This document shows, piece after piece, positions 38,600-53,107 of a stretch of 64,000 bases of DNA. The DNA comes from Diphasiastrum complanatum (lineage: Eukaryota > Streptophyta > Lycopodiopsida > Lycopodiales > Lycopodiaceae): contig MU832656.1 of the NCBI GenBank assembly GCA_029204225.1, forward strand, positions 1 to 64,000. The letters run 5' to 3'. Below the pieces are notes generated by a model that ran no database searches, was not told the origin of the DNA, and worked only from the letters and a program-made list of their open reading frames with translations. Position numbers and translations under genes: made by a program. Numbering within the stretch: position 1 is the first letter of the stretch; each line of letters starts with the position of its first letter.

Positions 38600-41287
38600 T
38601 CAATAGTGAAACAGATCCATGCTTACATGATATGAAATGAGTTCTTGCAGAAAGACAGGAAAAGAAATATTCCGTCATCTGCTACAATTTCCAACCAAGA
38701 GCAATCTCCCTAGGGAATTGAAATTTTTCTACCTTCCTATAACCTCAAATCTATTGACATTCCACATTTTGAGAAGATTTCCAATGCATTAAGCAGATTT
38801 GATCATTTGATCTCCCAACAGGTGAATATAAAGAACAACTATGGGAATAAAAAATCTAATGGAAATTCATTTTATGAATCTCCTTGATCATAGGGCTACT
38901 ATGGAAATAGTACCTTCTCCTTACATGCATTTCAAGCTGTATCTTACATACATTCGTGTCACCAATCTTGCCTTGTTTTTGACAAGGACATGTCCGAGTT
39001 TTTTTACTCTGCAGACCAATGGCAAATTGCCATTATCAAAGTGCAATAACAGTGTTAATGAATGCAATTTTTGTTCAACATATGTCATAAAGTTATCAAC
39101 TCTCTGTAAAGATAGATTATTTATTTATTTTATTGTGATTGCATGTATCCTTTCTTTTTTTTTTTAATGCAAAATAGCTACTGAATGAGAGTTATAATTG
39201 TAGAGTATCTTTCAAATAAATTTTCTATTCATCTATCTATCTCCAAATCACCTTGCAGAACATTTAGGATGTTTGTGCATCTTGAACATTTGAGAAATCC
39301 ATGTCACTTCAAAATTGATTCCTGAATCTCCTTGCCATATTAGTCTTCGAGTCAACTGCAGCAAAATTGTGAATAATTTTTTGGTCGAAATTCAGTCAAA
39401 AATACTTCATCCGTGCTGACTGATTCAACGTGATTCCACTGTGTGTTCCAAACGAGGATCCAATCTTGAGCGTGCCGATATCGGCAACATCCCCACCAAC
39501 AGATTTTTTTTTGGGGGGAGAGACTGGATTTGCAGGTATCCATAGAAGCAACCACACTGCCAACAACAGCATGAGTAAGATCACCAACCAAGGTCACGAA
39601 ACCAAAGATGAAAAAGACAGAGATCATTGCAAGTGTCTTGCAAAGACCAACTACCACCTACAATGGTTGGTCGGCCAGAAAAGAGACTTAAGAAAGTAGG
39701 CAAAGAAGCAAGAAGAAATAAAGAGAAAGAGCCAAGAAACTGAGGAGGAAAGGAAGAAACTTAAGCAATAGATGAGTCAGATCGATCTTGACCAAAAGAA
39801 AATCTCTGGAGCAATGATAGTCAAATCCCCTCCTATGAAGCCTGAAAAGATCCAAAAGTAATAGATCAAAGAAAGAAAGAGCTGCAAAGATAATGACAAC
39901 ATTGAGCCTGCAAGACAAAGTGAGCTCCTCACCTAGAAAGTGGTAGTCAAATCTCGACATTGCAAGAGTCCAAGACTGAAACTATAGTACTATCAGTTCC
40001 TTCATCCTTCTACCAAGTCTCTATTCAACCCATCCATCCAAATCTGTTTCTACCGCTAATTTGTTGATGAGTCCATTCCCTTGAAGACTATTAACCAAGA
40101 TTTGTGCAACCTACCAATCGAAGGTTCTCCCCTTCTCGTCAAAGAAAGAGTGTCAACAAGACTAGGACTTCGACTGAGAGAAGAACTGAGAAACACCCAG
40201 AACCATAATGGAGGATATAGACCTCCCATAAGTTAGAATCTGCCAAGAAACTAGAAGTGAGACCATCCAAGACAGATGCAAAAAAGAGAAAAAAAGACAG
40301 AAAGGAAGCACTCAAGCATGCAAGGTTGTAAAGCAACTGGGAGCTCTTCAATTTGAAGAAAGCAACCATTTGCGACGATAAGACATTTTGGTCAAATTGT
40401 GTTAATTTGCAAAAACAGTTTTTGTTGTAAAGACCGACAACAATAAGCACTTGGTTTAATGCACGCGAACGAGGATCTACACTTTTCCAAGTGACAATCG
40501 AAGATGCCAATGCGGAAGCGGAGCAATATCATTCAATATGGGTTGCAGTGGGTCCTACAACACATTAGGGGTGAGATGATGTTGGCTGATTCTGACGAAT
40601 GCCCAAGATACTCAGCCAGAGCTATCCAAGGGCACATCTCCCCTTAGACCGAAGAGGTCTCTAAAGAAGAAGAGATGAACGAAGAATGAGAGCCGAAAAA
40701 TGCTAGTTAAGAATGAGAAGTAGAAACTGTGTAAGATAGAATGACCATGTAGGAACTAGTATTTCTTGTGAAGGATTTCAGATCATTAAGATCCAATCCA
40801 CTTGAAAGATCTTTGGTTAGAAAGAGAAATACACTACCAATCTCACCAATGTAGAAAAATCAGCATCTACACACAAAATGAGATGCAAACACTAATAGAA
40901 CTTGATCAAACTTGAATGATATGATAAAGTACTGTTTCTTTCCGTACAAAACCAACAAGCTACTGTATGTCACACATGTGGATCCAAAAATAACAAATAT
41001 AGATCATTCTACACATAAAATTGCATGCAATCACAAGTATAGTGCACCAATGGATAGTAGAACCCAAGAGAACCATGTATAAGCATGAAATGAGATAGAG
41101 AAGAGAGAATATTACTCTCTCCACGAGTTACATCCTTTTATAACAGGTCCAAACCCTATTTGACCACTTGGCTTTCCTTCCAATATGCTAACCCTACTAT
41201 TTTTGGGTGTAGATTCAAAGTACCCAACATTCAGATTTGAACTCAAACTCGCCTTCTAACTTTCCCACACTTTCAAAAAGTGTTTAT
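38600..41287. other. Decayed repeat-like sequence, no gene recognised
   Basis: A plus-strand frame at about 39.42-39.70 kb and weak continuations with many stops to 40.6 kb (lysine/glutamate-rich) suggest a decayed coding sequence, possibly a gag, but no motif supports a family call. The rest is AT-rich with no gene signal. Confidence 0.3.
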
Positions 41288-41922
41288 TTAAATGACATTT
41301 AGACTAATAATGAACAAACGCCACTTTATGGGAGCATCTTCTTCAGATTTGTCACCTGGTTTAATCACTTCAGGTTGTCTTTCTTTCCCTTCAACGATCC
41401 CAAACAGCCGTTCTGCTCTCAGCCAGACACCCATTAGCTTCTTCCATCCTCTAAACCCATTTCCTTCAAAGACATGAGGCTTTAGAAGGGCTGCAACATT
41501 GTGTGAACTCATGATGAAGCGTCTTTGGAATGTTAAGAGCAAGAGCAATAGCACCTAGACTCTTTGTAACATGCTATTAGTCCCTTACAAAAGTGGTGGA
41601 AACAGGGAAAATAAAAAAATGCACACATAGAATAGAGATAACATAGTATGGAAGATTGAATAGAACTTCTTAATCTATCATTCACGTTCTCAGAAATATA
41701 TGTACAAAAATGCTCTACCTGCTGCACAGGGAACTCACTAAACTTAAGCAAATCACTTACCTAACTTCCTACAAATTAGCTAACCCTAACTTGCCTACTT
41801 ATTTCCTACAAATCTGCTACTCTGCTAACTTCTAGTCTGCTGTTTGCTAGAGTATTAGGTGAGGCCACATGGATGCCCAAGTGGCCATCATGACAGGCTG
41901 CTTGATTTATGATTCTGCAACA
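41288..41922 (-). mobile_element. 5' end of a copia element: LTR-like block, primer-site-like sequence and gag start
   Basis: On the minus strand a segment beginning TGTTGCAGAATC at 41922 has the look of a copia LTR. Near 41.55 kb follows AGAGTCTAGGTG, resembling a degenerate initiator-tRNA primer site. From about 41.51 kb there is a gag N-terminus (MSSHNVAALLKPHVFEGNG, FRGWKKLMGVWLRAERL). The element is cut off at about 41.29 kb. It lies beside the outer left edge of the palindrome. The LTR boundaries are inferred, since no second copy was found. Confidence 0.6.
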
Positions 41923-42782
41923 ATAGTAACATTTGTAGTTGAATTAATCGTGCCAGTTTAAGTTGTAAGGTGAATGCCAAGGTTTGTCTGTCTTATTTTT
42001 GGGTGGAGGGTCTTAGTTGTATGTTTGTAATGCCAAGCTACCTGTCCATCTGAACCACGAATACAATCACTTTCACCTCAGTATAGCCGACTTCATGTAG
42101 TACTAGCACGTGATAAATGTTTTGGCGAAAACTATACAGTACAATGTAGATTCCTGAATGCTCATTCTTGAGGAACAACAAATATTGACCAATAATATTG
42201 CAGGCAAAGAATATGTATTATGCACTTTTGTCACTGTAAACTTGTAGATCACTCCAAGCTGTTTTGAAAATTCTTATTTCACTAGACTTTTCACACATTA
42301 CCAACCGATGTATCACTACCACGTATGCAGATTTCCCGGAATAAACGAAAAGGCTATTCGAAAGACAAAATCACTAAAGGTTTTCAAATCTCTTATTGCA
42401 TTGTATAAAGTTCTTTGGATGACACTTTGGAAATGCTCGCTTAGGCTTCATAGCTAAAAGGCGTCAAGCTGAGAACGTGGTAGCAAACCATTCCACTTCT
42501 GTCATTCTCTTCGAATGAGCCCGAGTTAGATCAGCTCATGTACAAACACCACCAACGTCCTATCCCACTTATTTACTTATAAGCTTAATTCAGCTCCCCT
42601 GATGTCGAGAGAATTATTATTTTTATACAATTTTCTCGGATACACACCTGAAGTACTTCATTTTTCAAATAGACAATCAATACAAACTAAATCTGTAGAT
42701 ATTCTAAATAGACCTACAGGAAGTAGTGCTGCTATAAGGAAGAGTCAGCATCCTCTAAAAAACAGGTTTACAATTCTTACTA

Positions 42783-43190
42783 TTAGATGACAATTGATTG
42801 CCCATCTTCTAAAATTCTCTTCAAATGCTCTAAGTACCGTTTCTCGAACTTTGTCAACCCGGATGATGTCCTTCCACCATTAATATTCTTACTCCCGAAC
42901 AACTCTCTGATATCATTTACTGATCCTGCTTTCAGAAGTAGGTTCACATATGCAGTTTTCAGAAGGGCCAAGACAGCAAGCGGAGAGATGAACGTGCAGG
43001 CGGGATCCTCACTGCACGCGTTCACATAAGATGATGATTTCAGTCGCATGTCTTCGAGCCTCATACTCTTCAATTTCCGCCTCCCGCAATGCTCTTTGTC
43101 TAATCTCTTGTATGAACTACGAGTATAATCACCAGAGATCCTTTCCTGATCTGCGCCCTTTCTGGAACCAATATTCGGTCTGAACTCCAT
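42783..43190 (-). CDS. Unrecognised 135-residue protein, left copy of inverted gene pair
   Basis: Intact frame from ATG at 43190 to TAA, sharing the MEFR start with its partner at 47471-47872. The N-terminal third is basic and probably disordered (SYKRLDKEHCGRRKLKSM). The C-terminal part looks helical (PLAVLALLKTAYVNLLLKAG, DIRELFG, TKFEKRYLEHLKRILEDGQ). No signal peptide or membrane segment is seen. Directly before the ATG lies CTGACAG, also acceptor-like in the partner (CTTACAG), so the coding exon may be spliced to an upstream exon; I could not locate one. Selection is suggested because the frame survived while the flanks accumulated indels. I do not recognise the family. Confidence 0.7.
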   Translation of the reverse strand: MEFRPNIGSRKGADQERISGDYTRSSYKRLDKEHCGRRKLKSMRLEDMRLKSSSYVNACSEDPACTFISPLAVLALLKTAYVNLLLKAGSVNDIRELFGSKNINGGRTSSGLTKFEKRYLEHLKRILEDGQSIVI

Positions 43191-43259
43191 CTGTCAGCAA
43201 TCAATCCAATTATGACAAAAGTTTGAACTGACAACTTAAATGGTACGAAAACAAAACAC

Positions 43260-43505
43260 AAACAAAAACACACACACACACGCACACACACACAAACAAA
43301 CAAACAAACAAACAGTAGCACTAACACTAATGACACTACTGATCACGCTCTCACTCAGTCTCTCACACACTCACTCACTCTTTCTTTCTTTTTCTCTCTC
43401 TCTCTCGAGTCTCACTCTCACTCTCACTCTCTCTCTCTCTCTCTCTCGAGTCTCTCACTCACTCACTCACTCTCACACTCTCTCTCTCTCACACACACAC
43501 ACACA
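43260..43505. repeat. Compound CA/CT low-complexity tract, left arm
   Basis: Mixture of CA, CAAA, CACT and CT repeats just upstream of the left-arm gene. It is the mirror counterpart of the GT/GA tracts at 47125-47400. In both arms it would lie in the 5' leader or promoter of the gene. Confidence 0.9.
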
Positions 43506-44019
43506 CTCACTAGAGTCCCGCAAGAAAACTATAGGTGAGGAATGAAGCTAAGTAACGTGATAAGTGTTTGGTGAGACAAGGGCAGTGTCACATGCTTCTT
43601 TAATATTTCATGACTTGACACCTGATCTTTCTACTCCCTCATATTAAATTTCTATGCCCATAGGTTTGTGTGCTCACCTTCCCAACCCAATGGAGAAAAA
43701 ATGGACCATGGATTTTAAGTATTCTCCATTTGTTAAAATTGGACATTTAGTGGTAGAAGAAGTGCCATTATCTTGATGTCCTTGTCAAATCCACGAGTAG
43801 GACGCAAGGGACACAATCATGACTCAAAATGTATAACTCTATATGGACTTATCATAGTTTTACACTAGCTTCAACTCCCTTTGCTTGCTACTTTCTTTTG
43901 CCACCCATTTTTCAAGCCTTTACAAGTGGGATGAAGGCACCTTTCACACTTGAATGATAAGTGTTAATTGGAGTGATGCAAGTTTGATATCTTGATTGCC
44001 TACTTTGAATCCTTGGCAT

Positions 44020-44021
<2 letters not shown>

Positions 44022-44061
<40 letters not shown>
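44022..44061. repeat. (TC)20 microsatellite, left arm only
   Basis: A 40-bp TC array inside the roughly 350-bp segment present in the left palindrome arm but absent from the right, so it arose or was lost after the duplication. Confidence 0.95.
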
Positions 44062-44066
<5 letters not shown>

Positions 44067-44283
44067 CACAAGATAATTAGGGTGGAGTCAACACACATAT
44101 GTAGTATATGTGATTCACATATTTATGTCCTTGCAAGCTCTTGTGAGCCTTATCTTCAAAAGCAATAGAGTCTCGAATCAAGTGAGGCCTACAACAATGT
44201 GATGTTAGGTATTATGTCCAACACAATGCTAATATATAGTACTTAGATGGAATGGGGGACATATAACTCCTCAGCCCAGTGCT

Positions 44284-44311
44284 CACACACACACACACAC
44301 ACACACACACA
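44284..44311. repeat. (CA)14 microsatellite
   Basis: A short CA array at the distal end of the left-arm-specific segment. Confidence 0.95.
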
Positions 44312-44614
44312 AGTGTGGGATAAAATATAGGTCACACATTAGCTACATGTTAAGTGTTTGGATGAAAATGCATGAGACTAGTTCTTGTTTGCACTTTGCA
44401 CAATATCAAGTACTTCTTTATATTTTGACTTGACAGCTTATCTTTCTTTATTTCTTTATGATTCATCCACCACATTATTCTCAATGGAAATTAAAGTGAC
44501 CCTATATTTTCAAACTCACCCACTTGCATGTTCACATGATTGTTTGACTAGCCACTTTGGATATTTTTGCATGGTCAACGATAAATCAGTTGCAAACTCT
44601 ATAGTCTTGGAATG

Positions 44615-44617
<3 letters not shown>

Positions 44618-44686
<69 letters not shown>
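44618..44686. repeat. (TC)34 microsatellite, mirrored in the other arm
   Basis: TC array near the inner end of the left arm. The right arm has a GA array at the mirrored position (45586-45640), so the seed repeat predates the inverted duplication and has since changed length. Confidence 0.97.
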
Positions 44687-44688
<2 letters not shown>

Positions 44689-45582
44689 ACTTTGCACCTT
44701 GGAATCACAACTCTAATCGAAACATACTTGTGTAAAGAATCATACTCCTCTATTCTAAGAAATTATGAATTAATATAGCCTATGTAGAAAATGTTTTTTT
44801 TTCCATAAAAAGTTGGCTCCATTCAATATTCTAGATTGCTTTGCAAGCATCTACGAGTACAATGTTAAACTCCAAATGCCAAAATTTAGACCTACCAAAA
44901 AGTCACCTAGCTCCTTCCACTAATTTTGGCATTACTATGGCCAAAATTCCTCCAAATAATGCAAAAGCTAAAATGTCATGTCACTAGCTTCTCTAGCTTT
45001 GGAATGGCGAAAGAATATTTTTGATCCACTTTCTCTTTGCGATAGAGTGAACTTTCTACTTAGAGGAAGTTGTATAGCTTGCAGGGTGCAATCCTTTTCT
45101 ACCACTCGTTTGAGGACAATAGCCTTTTGAATGACGTTAAACGGAAAACCAATTTTTGAAGCATTTGTTCAATTGAAACATAGTGCCTTTCAAAATTACT
45201 TTCACCACTCAGGATCCTTTCATTGCTTCAAATTATTGAAGATTTTTAAAACAAACACATTGTTCAACTTCGAAGTTTAGTCCATTCATTTCACATGTAT
45301 ATTGCCCATTTTCACATTGTCACAATGAATCGTGCTTAAAGGGCAGCCTCTAAAACGGTCACTCCTAAAGTTTTCCCTTTACAAATATTTTTGTTGTACA
45401 GGTGTAATGAGGACATATGTGTATGTTAGAAGCTACGTTTGAAAACGAAACATTAACAAATGAAACCTATTATTTATAGCAAAAAACCATCTTCTACTTA
45501 GGCATTTTTTATATGATTCATAATTTTTAGAATAGAGGAGTTCCATTATTCACACAAGCCCATTTTAATTCAAGGTGAAAAC

Positions 45583-45585
<3 letters not shown>

Positions 45586-45640
<55 letters not shown>
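45586..45640. repeat. (GA)27 microsatellite, mirror of 44618-44686
   Basis: GA array flanked by sequence complementary to the flanks of the left-arm TC array. Confidence 0.97.
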
Positions 45641-45648
<8 letters not shown>

Positions 45649-46484
45649 AGAAGTTGAGCCCAACACTGCTTTCTACTTGTTGGATTTCACAAGCACATTT
45701 ATATTTGGCACATCTTTATCATTGACCATTGAAAAATCTCCAAAGTGGCTAGTAAAACAATCAGGTGAACATCCAAGTGGGTGGCCTTAAAATAAATGGT
45801 CCCTTTAATTTCCATTGAGAATAAAGTGGCAAAGGAATCATAAAGATATAAAGAAAGAAAATGTGAAAGTCAAGATATAAAAAAGTACTTGACACTCTGC
45901 AAGACCTAGTCTCACGCATTGTCATCCAAACACTTATCACATAGCTAATCCTCATCTTAAGACAACTCGTGCCAATCCATTTAACACTTATTGTGCAAGT
46001 GTGAAAATTGTCAGAATGCCACTTGACAAAGGGTGAAAAATTGGTGACAAAATAAAGTACTAAGCAAGAGCATTTGAGGCTAGTGTGAACCACCAAAAGT
46101 TCATATAGAGTTGTACCGTGTCCCTGGCCTCCTACTCTTGGATTTGACAAGGACATTAGAATATGCAACTTCTTTGCTACCATTAGATTGTGGGGCAAAT
46201 ATACAAATGGGGCTTAAAGTCTATGGTCCTTTTTATTGCCATAGGGAGTCTGGACCCACCTCCTTGGAAATCATAGTACAAATGTAGGGGATTTAGATTG
46301 TTAATGAGATAGGATAAAGATGAGTGGAAGCTTGCAATTTGACTACACGCATACCTTTCAAATTGAAGCACATTTATTAGTTTTAAGTGTCATTTAACTT
46401 GTACATTTGAAAAGATTAGTTTCAAAGTCTAAAAATGTGCAATAAACATCCTCTATATTTTTTAGAGGACATTTTTTAGAGGGG

Positions 46485-46590
46485 AAGGTCACCCTCCTCA
46501 GCTGTTCCACTGGAGAAGGGCCTTTGGCTGAGGCCTGCATCCTAAGGCCGAAGGCCCTTCCCTCGGCGGAACGGCTGAGGAGGTGACCTT
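46485..46590. repeat. Foldback hairpin of about 106 bp, present in the right arm only
   Basis: A roughly 45-bp segment starting AAGGTCACCCTCCTCAGC is followed after a short loop by its near-perfect inverted repeat ending GCTGAGGAGGTGACCTT. The stem is strongly GC-rich in AT-rich surroundings (GAAGGGCC/GGCCCTTC within it). It has no counterpart in the left arm, so it is probably a small foldback or MITE-like insertion, or a structured transcript. Confidence 0.85.
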
Positions 46591-47122
46591 TCGCGATGTG
46601 AAAACCTTTTTTCCTTTTTTTTTGCGAAATTTTTTCTATCACAAGGTCATGTAAAAAAAGTAAATGTTTTTACACACACCTTCTAGATCCTGGAAGGTGC
46701 ATGTAAAAAATTTCTAAAACAAGAAAATAGAAAAGGTAGGCGCAAAGATTATGATGTGGGAGTCGCCTCCCTCTTTTTCGCAAAAATGAAAAAAAACTTT
46801 TTTACGGAATCTTGACCTCACATCAAGTTCAACTTCTAGAAATTTGACTTTCAAGCACAAGGGTTTTTTCAACTTGCTTTTCATTTAACACTTTGGAGAA
46901 AATCTCCTTTTAAAAAACAGCAAATAAGCCCTTGACTAGGGCTTGACATCATACAATTGCAATATGCATATGCCCAACTTCCAACCTTATATTGATTTGA
47001 TTTAGGTGTGAAGTCAAGATATATTTATTTATTTAACAAGTACTTGACACCAACCAAACACTTCCGACATTACGTATCCTTATTCCTCGCCTATAATTTC
47101 CTTCATTCTTGAGAGAGGGAAC

Positions 47123-47124
<2 letters not shown>

Positions 47125-47175
<51 letters not shown>
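47125..47175. repeat. (GT)n(GA)n compound microsatellite
   Basis: GT then GA dinucleotides, first of two near-identical blocks upstream of the right-arm gene. The second is at 47271-47336. Confidence 0.93.
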
Positions 47176-47267
47176 AGCGAGCGAGCGAGAGCGAGCAGTA
47201 AGCACTGAGTGTGTACGAGTTTCATAGTGTTGTTCACCCACAATCCAAGGTTGAAGCATAGTAGGAG

Positions 47268-47270
<3 letters not shown>

Positions 47271-47336
<66 letters not shown>
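47271..47336. repeat. (GT)n(GA)n compound microsatellite
   Basis: Second GT/GA block, 135 to 200 bp upstream of the right-arm coding start. It is followed by GAGCGAGCAGTGAGCACT, a duplicate of the sequence following the first block, so this part of the leader has been tandemly duplicated. Confidence 0.93.
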
Positions 47337-47341
<5 letters not shown>

Positions 47342-47470
47342 AGTGAGCACTCTGAGTGTGTACGTGAGAGAGTGTGTGTGTGAGTGTCAAGTGAGGGAGT
47401 GGGCAAGTTTGTTTGTTTGGTACGATTTGTCTTTTCAAATCTTTGTCATAATTGGATTGATCCCTTACAG

Positions 47471-47872
47471 ATGGAGTTCAGATTGAGTTTTGGTTCTAGA
47501 AAAGCAGAAGAAAGGATGTTTGGCAATTATACTCGTAATTCATACAAGAGATTGAACAAAGAGCATAGCGGGAGGCGAAAATTGAAGATTATGAGGATCA
47601 AAGACATGCAACTGAAATCACCACCTGACGTGAAGGCGTGTGAGGATCGCGTTTCCATGTTCAGCTCTCCGCTTGCTGTCTTTGCCCGTCTGAAAACTGC
47701 ATATGTGAACCTACTTCAGAAAGCAGGATCAGTAGATGATATCAGAGAGTTGTTCGGGAGTGTGAATACAAATGGTGAAAGGTCATCATCGACCGGGTTG
47801 ACAAAGTTCGAGAGACAGTATTTAGAGCATTTGAAGAGAATTCTAGAAGATGGGCAATCGGTTGTCATCTAG
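47471..47872 (+). CDS. Unrecognised 133-residue protein, right copy of inverted gene pair
   Basis: Paralogue of the minus-strand gene at 43190-42783, about three-quarters identical by eye with two small in-frame length changes and no frameshift. The start at 47471 is chosen because the matching ATG is used in both copies and similarity to the partner continues upstream only as acceptor-like non-coding sequence (ATAATTGGATTGAT, then TTACAG). The frame can be extended upstream to 47384, but those codons are not conserved. Same layout: basic N-terminus, helical C-terminus (LKTAYVNLLQKAGSVDDIRE, FERQYLEHLKRILEDGQ). The 3' flank stays homologous for about 770 bp. Function unknown. Confidence 0.7.
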   Translation: MEFRLSFGSRKAEERMFGNYTRNSYKRLNKEHSGRRKLKIMRIKDMQLKSPPDVKACEDRVSMFSSPLAVFARLKTAYVNLLQKAGSVDDIRELFGSVNTNGERSSSTGLTKFERQYLEHLKRILEDGQSVVI

Positions 47873-48640
47873 CAATAGTTGCGTAATTGTTTCTACAGGA
47901 TCTAGACACTTCCTTGTAGCAGCAGTTCCTGCAAATCTATATAAAAAATCTTACAGATGTAGCTTCTTTTGATCTTTTTCTACTTGAAAAATGAAGTATT
48001 TCAGGTGTGCATCAGAGAAAATTGTACAAAGATATATCTCTCCACATCAGTGGAACTGAAACGAGCTTACAATAACAGAGATAGGATAGCTGCACGTCGG
48101 TGGTCAACGAGTAATCAACTAGCTAAACCAGTCGATTTTCATCTACGTTCTCAGCTTGATGCTTTCAACTATAAAAGCCTAAACAAGCATTTCCAAAGTG
48201 TCACTGAACCATTAGGCAAAGAACTTCATTTAATGCATATATAGATTTGGAAATCTTTGGTGTTCTGTATGTGAAATTGTGAATAAATTTCTCTTCCTAA
48301 GCATTTTCGTCTACTCAGGAATCTGCATACATGGTGGTGATACATCAATTGGTAATGTGTGAAAAAGAAATAAGAGTTCTTAGAACTTGGAGTCATTTAC
48401 AAGTCTACAGTGACAGAAGATCACATTATTTCCCTCCAATATCATCAGTGAAATTTTACAGCTGCTTATATTGCATTCTATAGTTTTAGTGTTTTCCATT
48501 AATTTACTATGGTTTTAGTTTTTTCCATTAATTTACTAAGTGCTAGTACTGTACGATCAAGTCAGCAATATGTTCATCACCCTTGTTAGCATGATTGTTT
48601 TATGTTTCAGCTGGACAGCTAGCTTCAATCATGCATGTGG

Positions 48641-49379
48641 GTTAGAAGTTAGAATATAAGCATACTTAAAGCAATTCTTAGTAATAGCGGTTAAACCTAT
48701 TTTGCAGGAGTATTTACTATTTTCTAGATGGCAGTTGGCAGACTGTCTATAAATATGGTGATTTGAGCTTTAAACACTTGACTTCCAATCATCCACTTGA
48801 AGGTTGGATATAAAGTATTTTCGGTTCGTGGAGCCGAAGAAGCTACAGCTTTAGGTGATCTCATCTACGCTGGCCCGCGGGCTGCAAGTGAGATAATATG
48901 CTACTATTCCAAATTTGGGTTCATCTCTATACAAACATGCTCTCTCTCTCTCTCATTAATGCCACGTGCCTAGGTTTGGTGTGTATTTCACCTCCAAGCA
49001 ATGCAATATGCATCTACCATTCTCTCTCCTAAATGTCCCTTCTCTTTCCAAAATGTATGTTCTTTGTCCAGCTTCTCACCTTGCATTACATTGTGAAAGG
49101 CCCGTGTGCCTCGGGCCTTCCATGCAGGTCGGGCCCTCATCTGTACATTCTTCCACCCTACCTGACTCTACAGTCAATGTAGACTACTTTGCATTATAGC
49201 TACTAACAAAAACCACCTCCACCACTAATCCACTCCACACGTCTTCGACACGCATTCAGTCACCACCAGATTCACCTCCTATCATACCATAATCACCTCC
49301 TATCATCCCACAATCACCTCCCCTTGCATTTTCTCACACCCCAACATCTCTCCCCATTCCAGATTTTCTTCCATTCAAT
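48641..49379. other. Region flanking the palindrome, no gene recognised
   Basis: Beyond the right arm the sequence shares nothing with the left flank. A short frame at about 48.82-48.90 kb and C-rich tracts at 49.2-49.35 kb are not convincing. It is probably decayed repeat sequence. Confidence 0.3.
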
Positions 49380-49960
49380 CCCATGCCATATCCTAATTAT
49401 ACATGCACACTCCCTGACATTGGCCCTTGGGAGCAATTACCCCTAACAACTCAAAAAGCGGTTTGGTTAGTGAATGAGCTCCAGTACAATCTATTCGGCA
49501 CCTTATAAGGCGGTCAATACACCATGAGGCAGTTCGACGATGGAGTCATGGCAGATCTCCAGAAGGAAAAGACAAAGTTGGAGGCGGAATGCAAGCAACA
49601 GTAGCATCAGATCCAAAATCTCACCGCCTATAATCAATAGCAAGAACAAATGCTTACCCATTTATGGAGCCAACTCCAGCTGAAGGTCTCTAACCTGCAA
49701 AAGTAGATTTCAATGATTTCGCACCATCAACTATTCCTGAGGGAACTCAGATTCCAATGGTGGCATATCAAAAGTTGGCACAAAAGTTAAAAGCCATGAC
49801 AGAGCTGGTAGATGATGGAGGGTATCGGCAACAAAATCTATCAAACCCGTCAAACAACAGTCTCGCCTCCAGAAAGCTCAAAAGATCCAGGACGAAAAAC
49901 CTTCGATTGGTGTGGGACCAACAATCCAATAAGGAGGGGAATAATGTTAGCAACTGTGCA
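49380..49960 (+). pseudogene. Decayed coding region with coiled-coil character
   Basis: One plus-strand frame reads DIGPWEQLPLTTQKAVW and then a heptad-like, glutamine-rich stretch (LQKEKTKLEAECKQQ, LTHLWSQLQLKVSNLQK) interrupted mainly by TAG stops. In another frame it continues as a 94-codon ORF from 49757. It could be the gag or accessory protein of a retroelement. I do not recognise the family. Confidence 0.35.
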
Positions 49961-53026
<3,066 letters not shown>

Positions 53027-53107
53027 TACCTAACAAAATGTGTTAACTACTATGACTATTTCAAAATATAACTACAAAATGATAATGGCCCCATAAAGGA
53101 GAGTGAT

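Larger units (their letters stand above)
42030..48640. repeat. Large imperfect palindrome: inverted arms of about 2.8 and 3.2 kb around a 0.66-kb spacer
   Basis: The left arm, about 42030-44810, is the reverse complement of the right arm, about 45475-48640. Matching landmarks, left and right: GGACAGSTAGCTT (near 42.05 and 48.62 kb), the GTACTTCATTTTTCAA region (42.65 and 47.98), coding sequence (42.78-43.19 and 47.47-47.87), CA/CT arrays (43.26-43.5 and 47.12-47.4), AACTCTATATG (43.84 and 46.11), CTCAATGGAAATTAAAG (44.48 and 45.82), TC/GA arrays (44.62 and 45.6), and CTCCTCTATTCTAA (44.75 and 45.54). The arms differ by many indels, including about 350 extra bp at 43.98-44.33 kb and a hairpin insert at 46.5 kb. 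The duplication is therefore old, and identity is highest in the coding segment. Confidence 0.9.
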
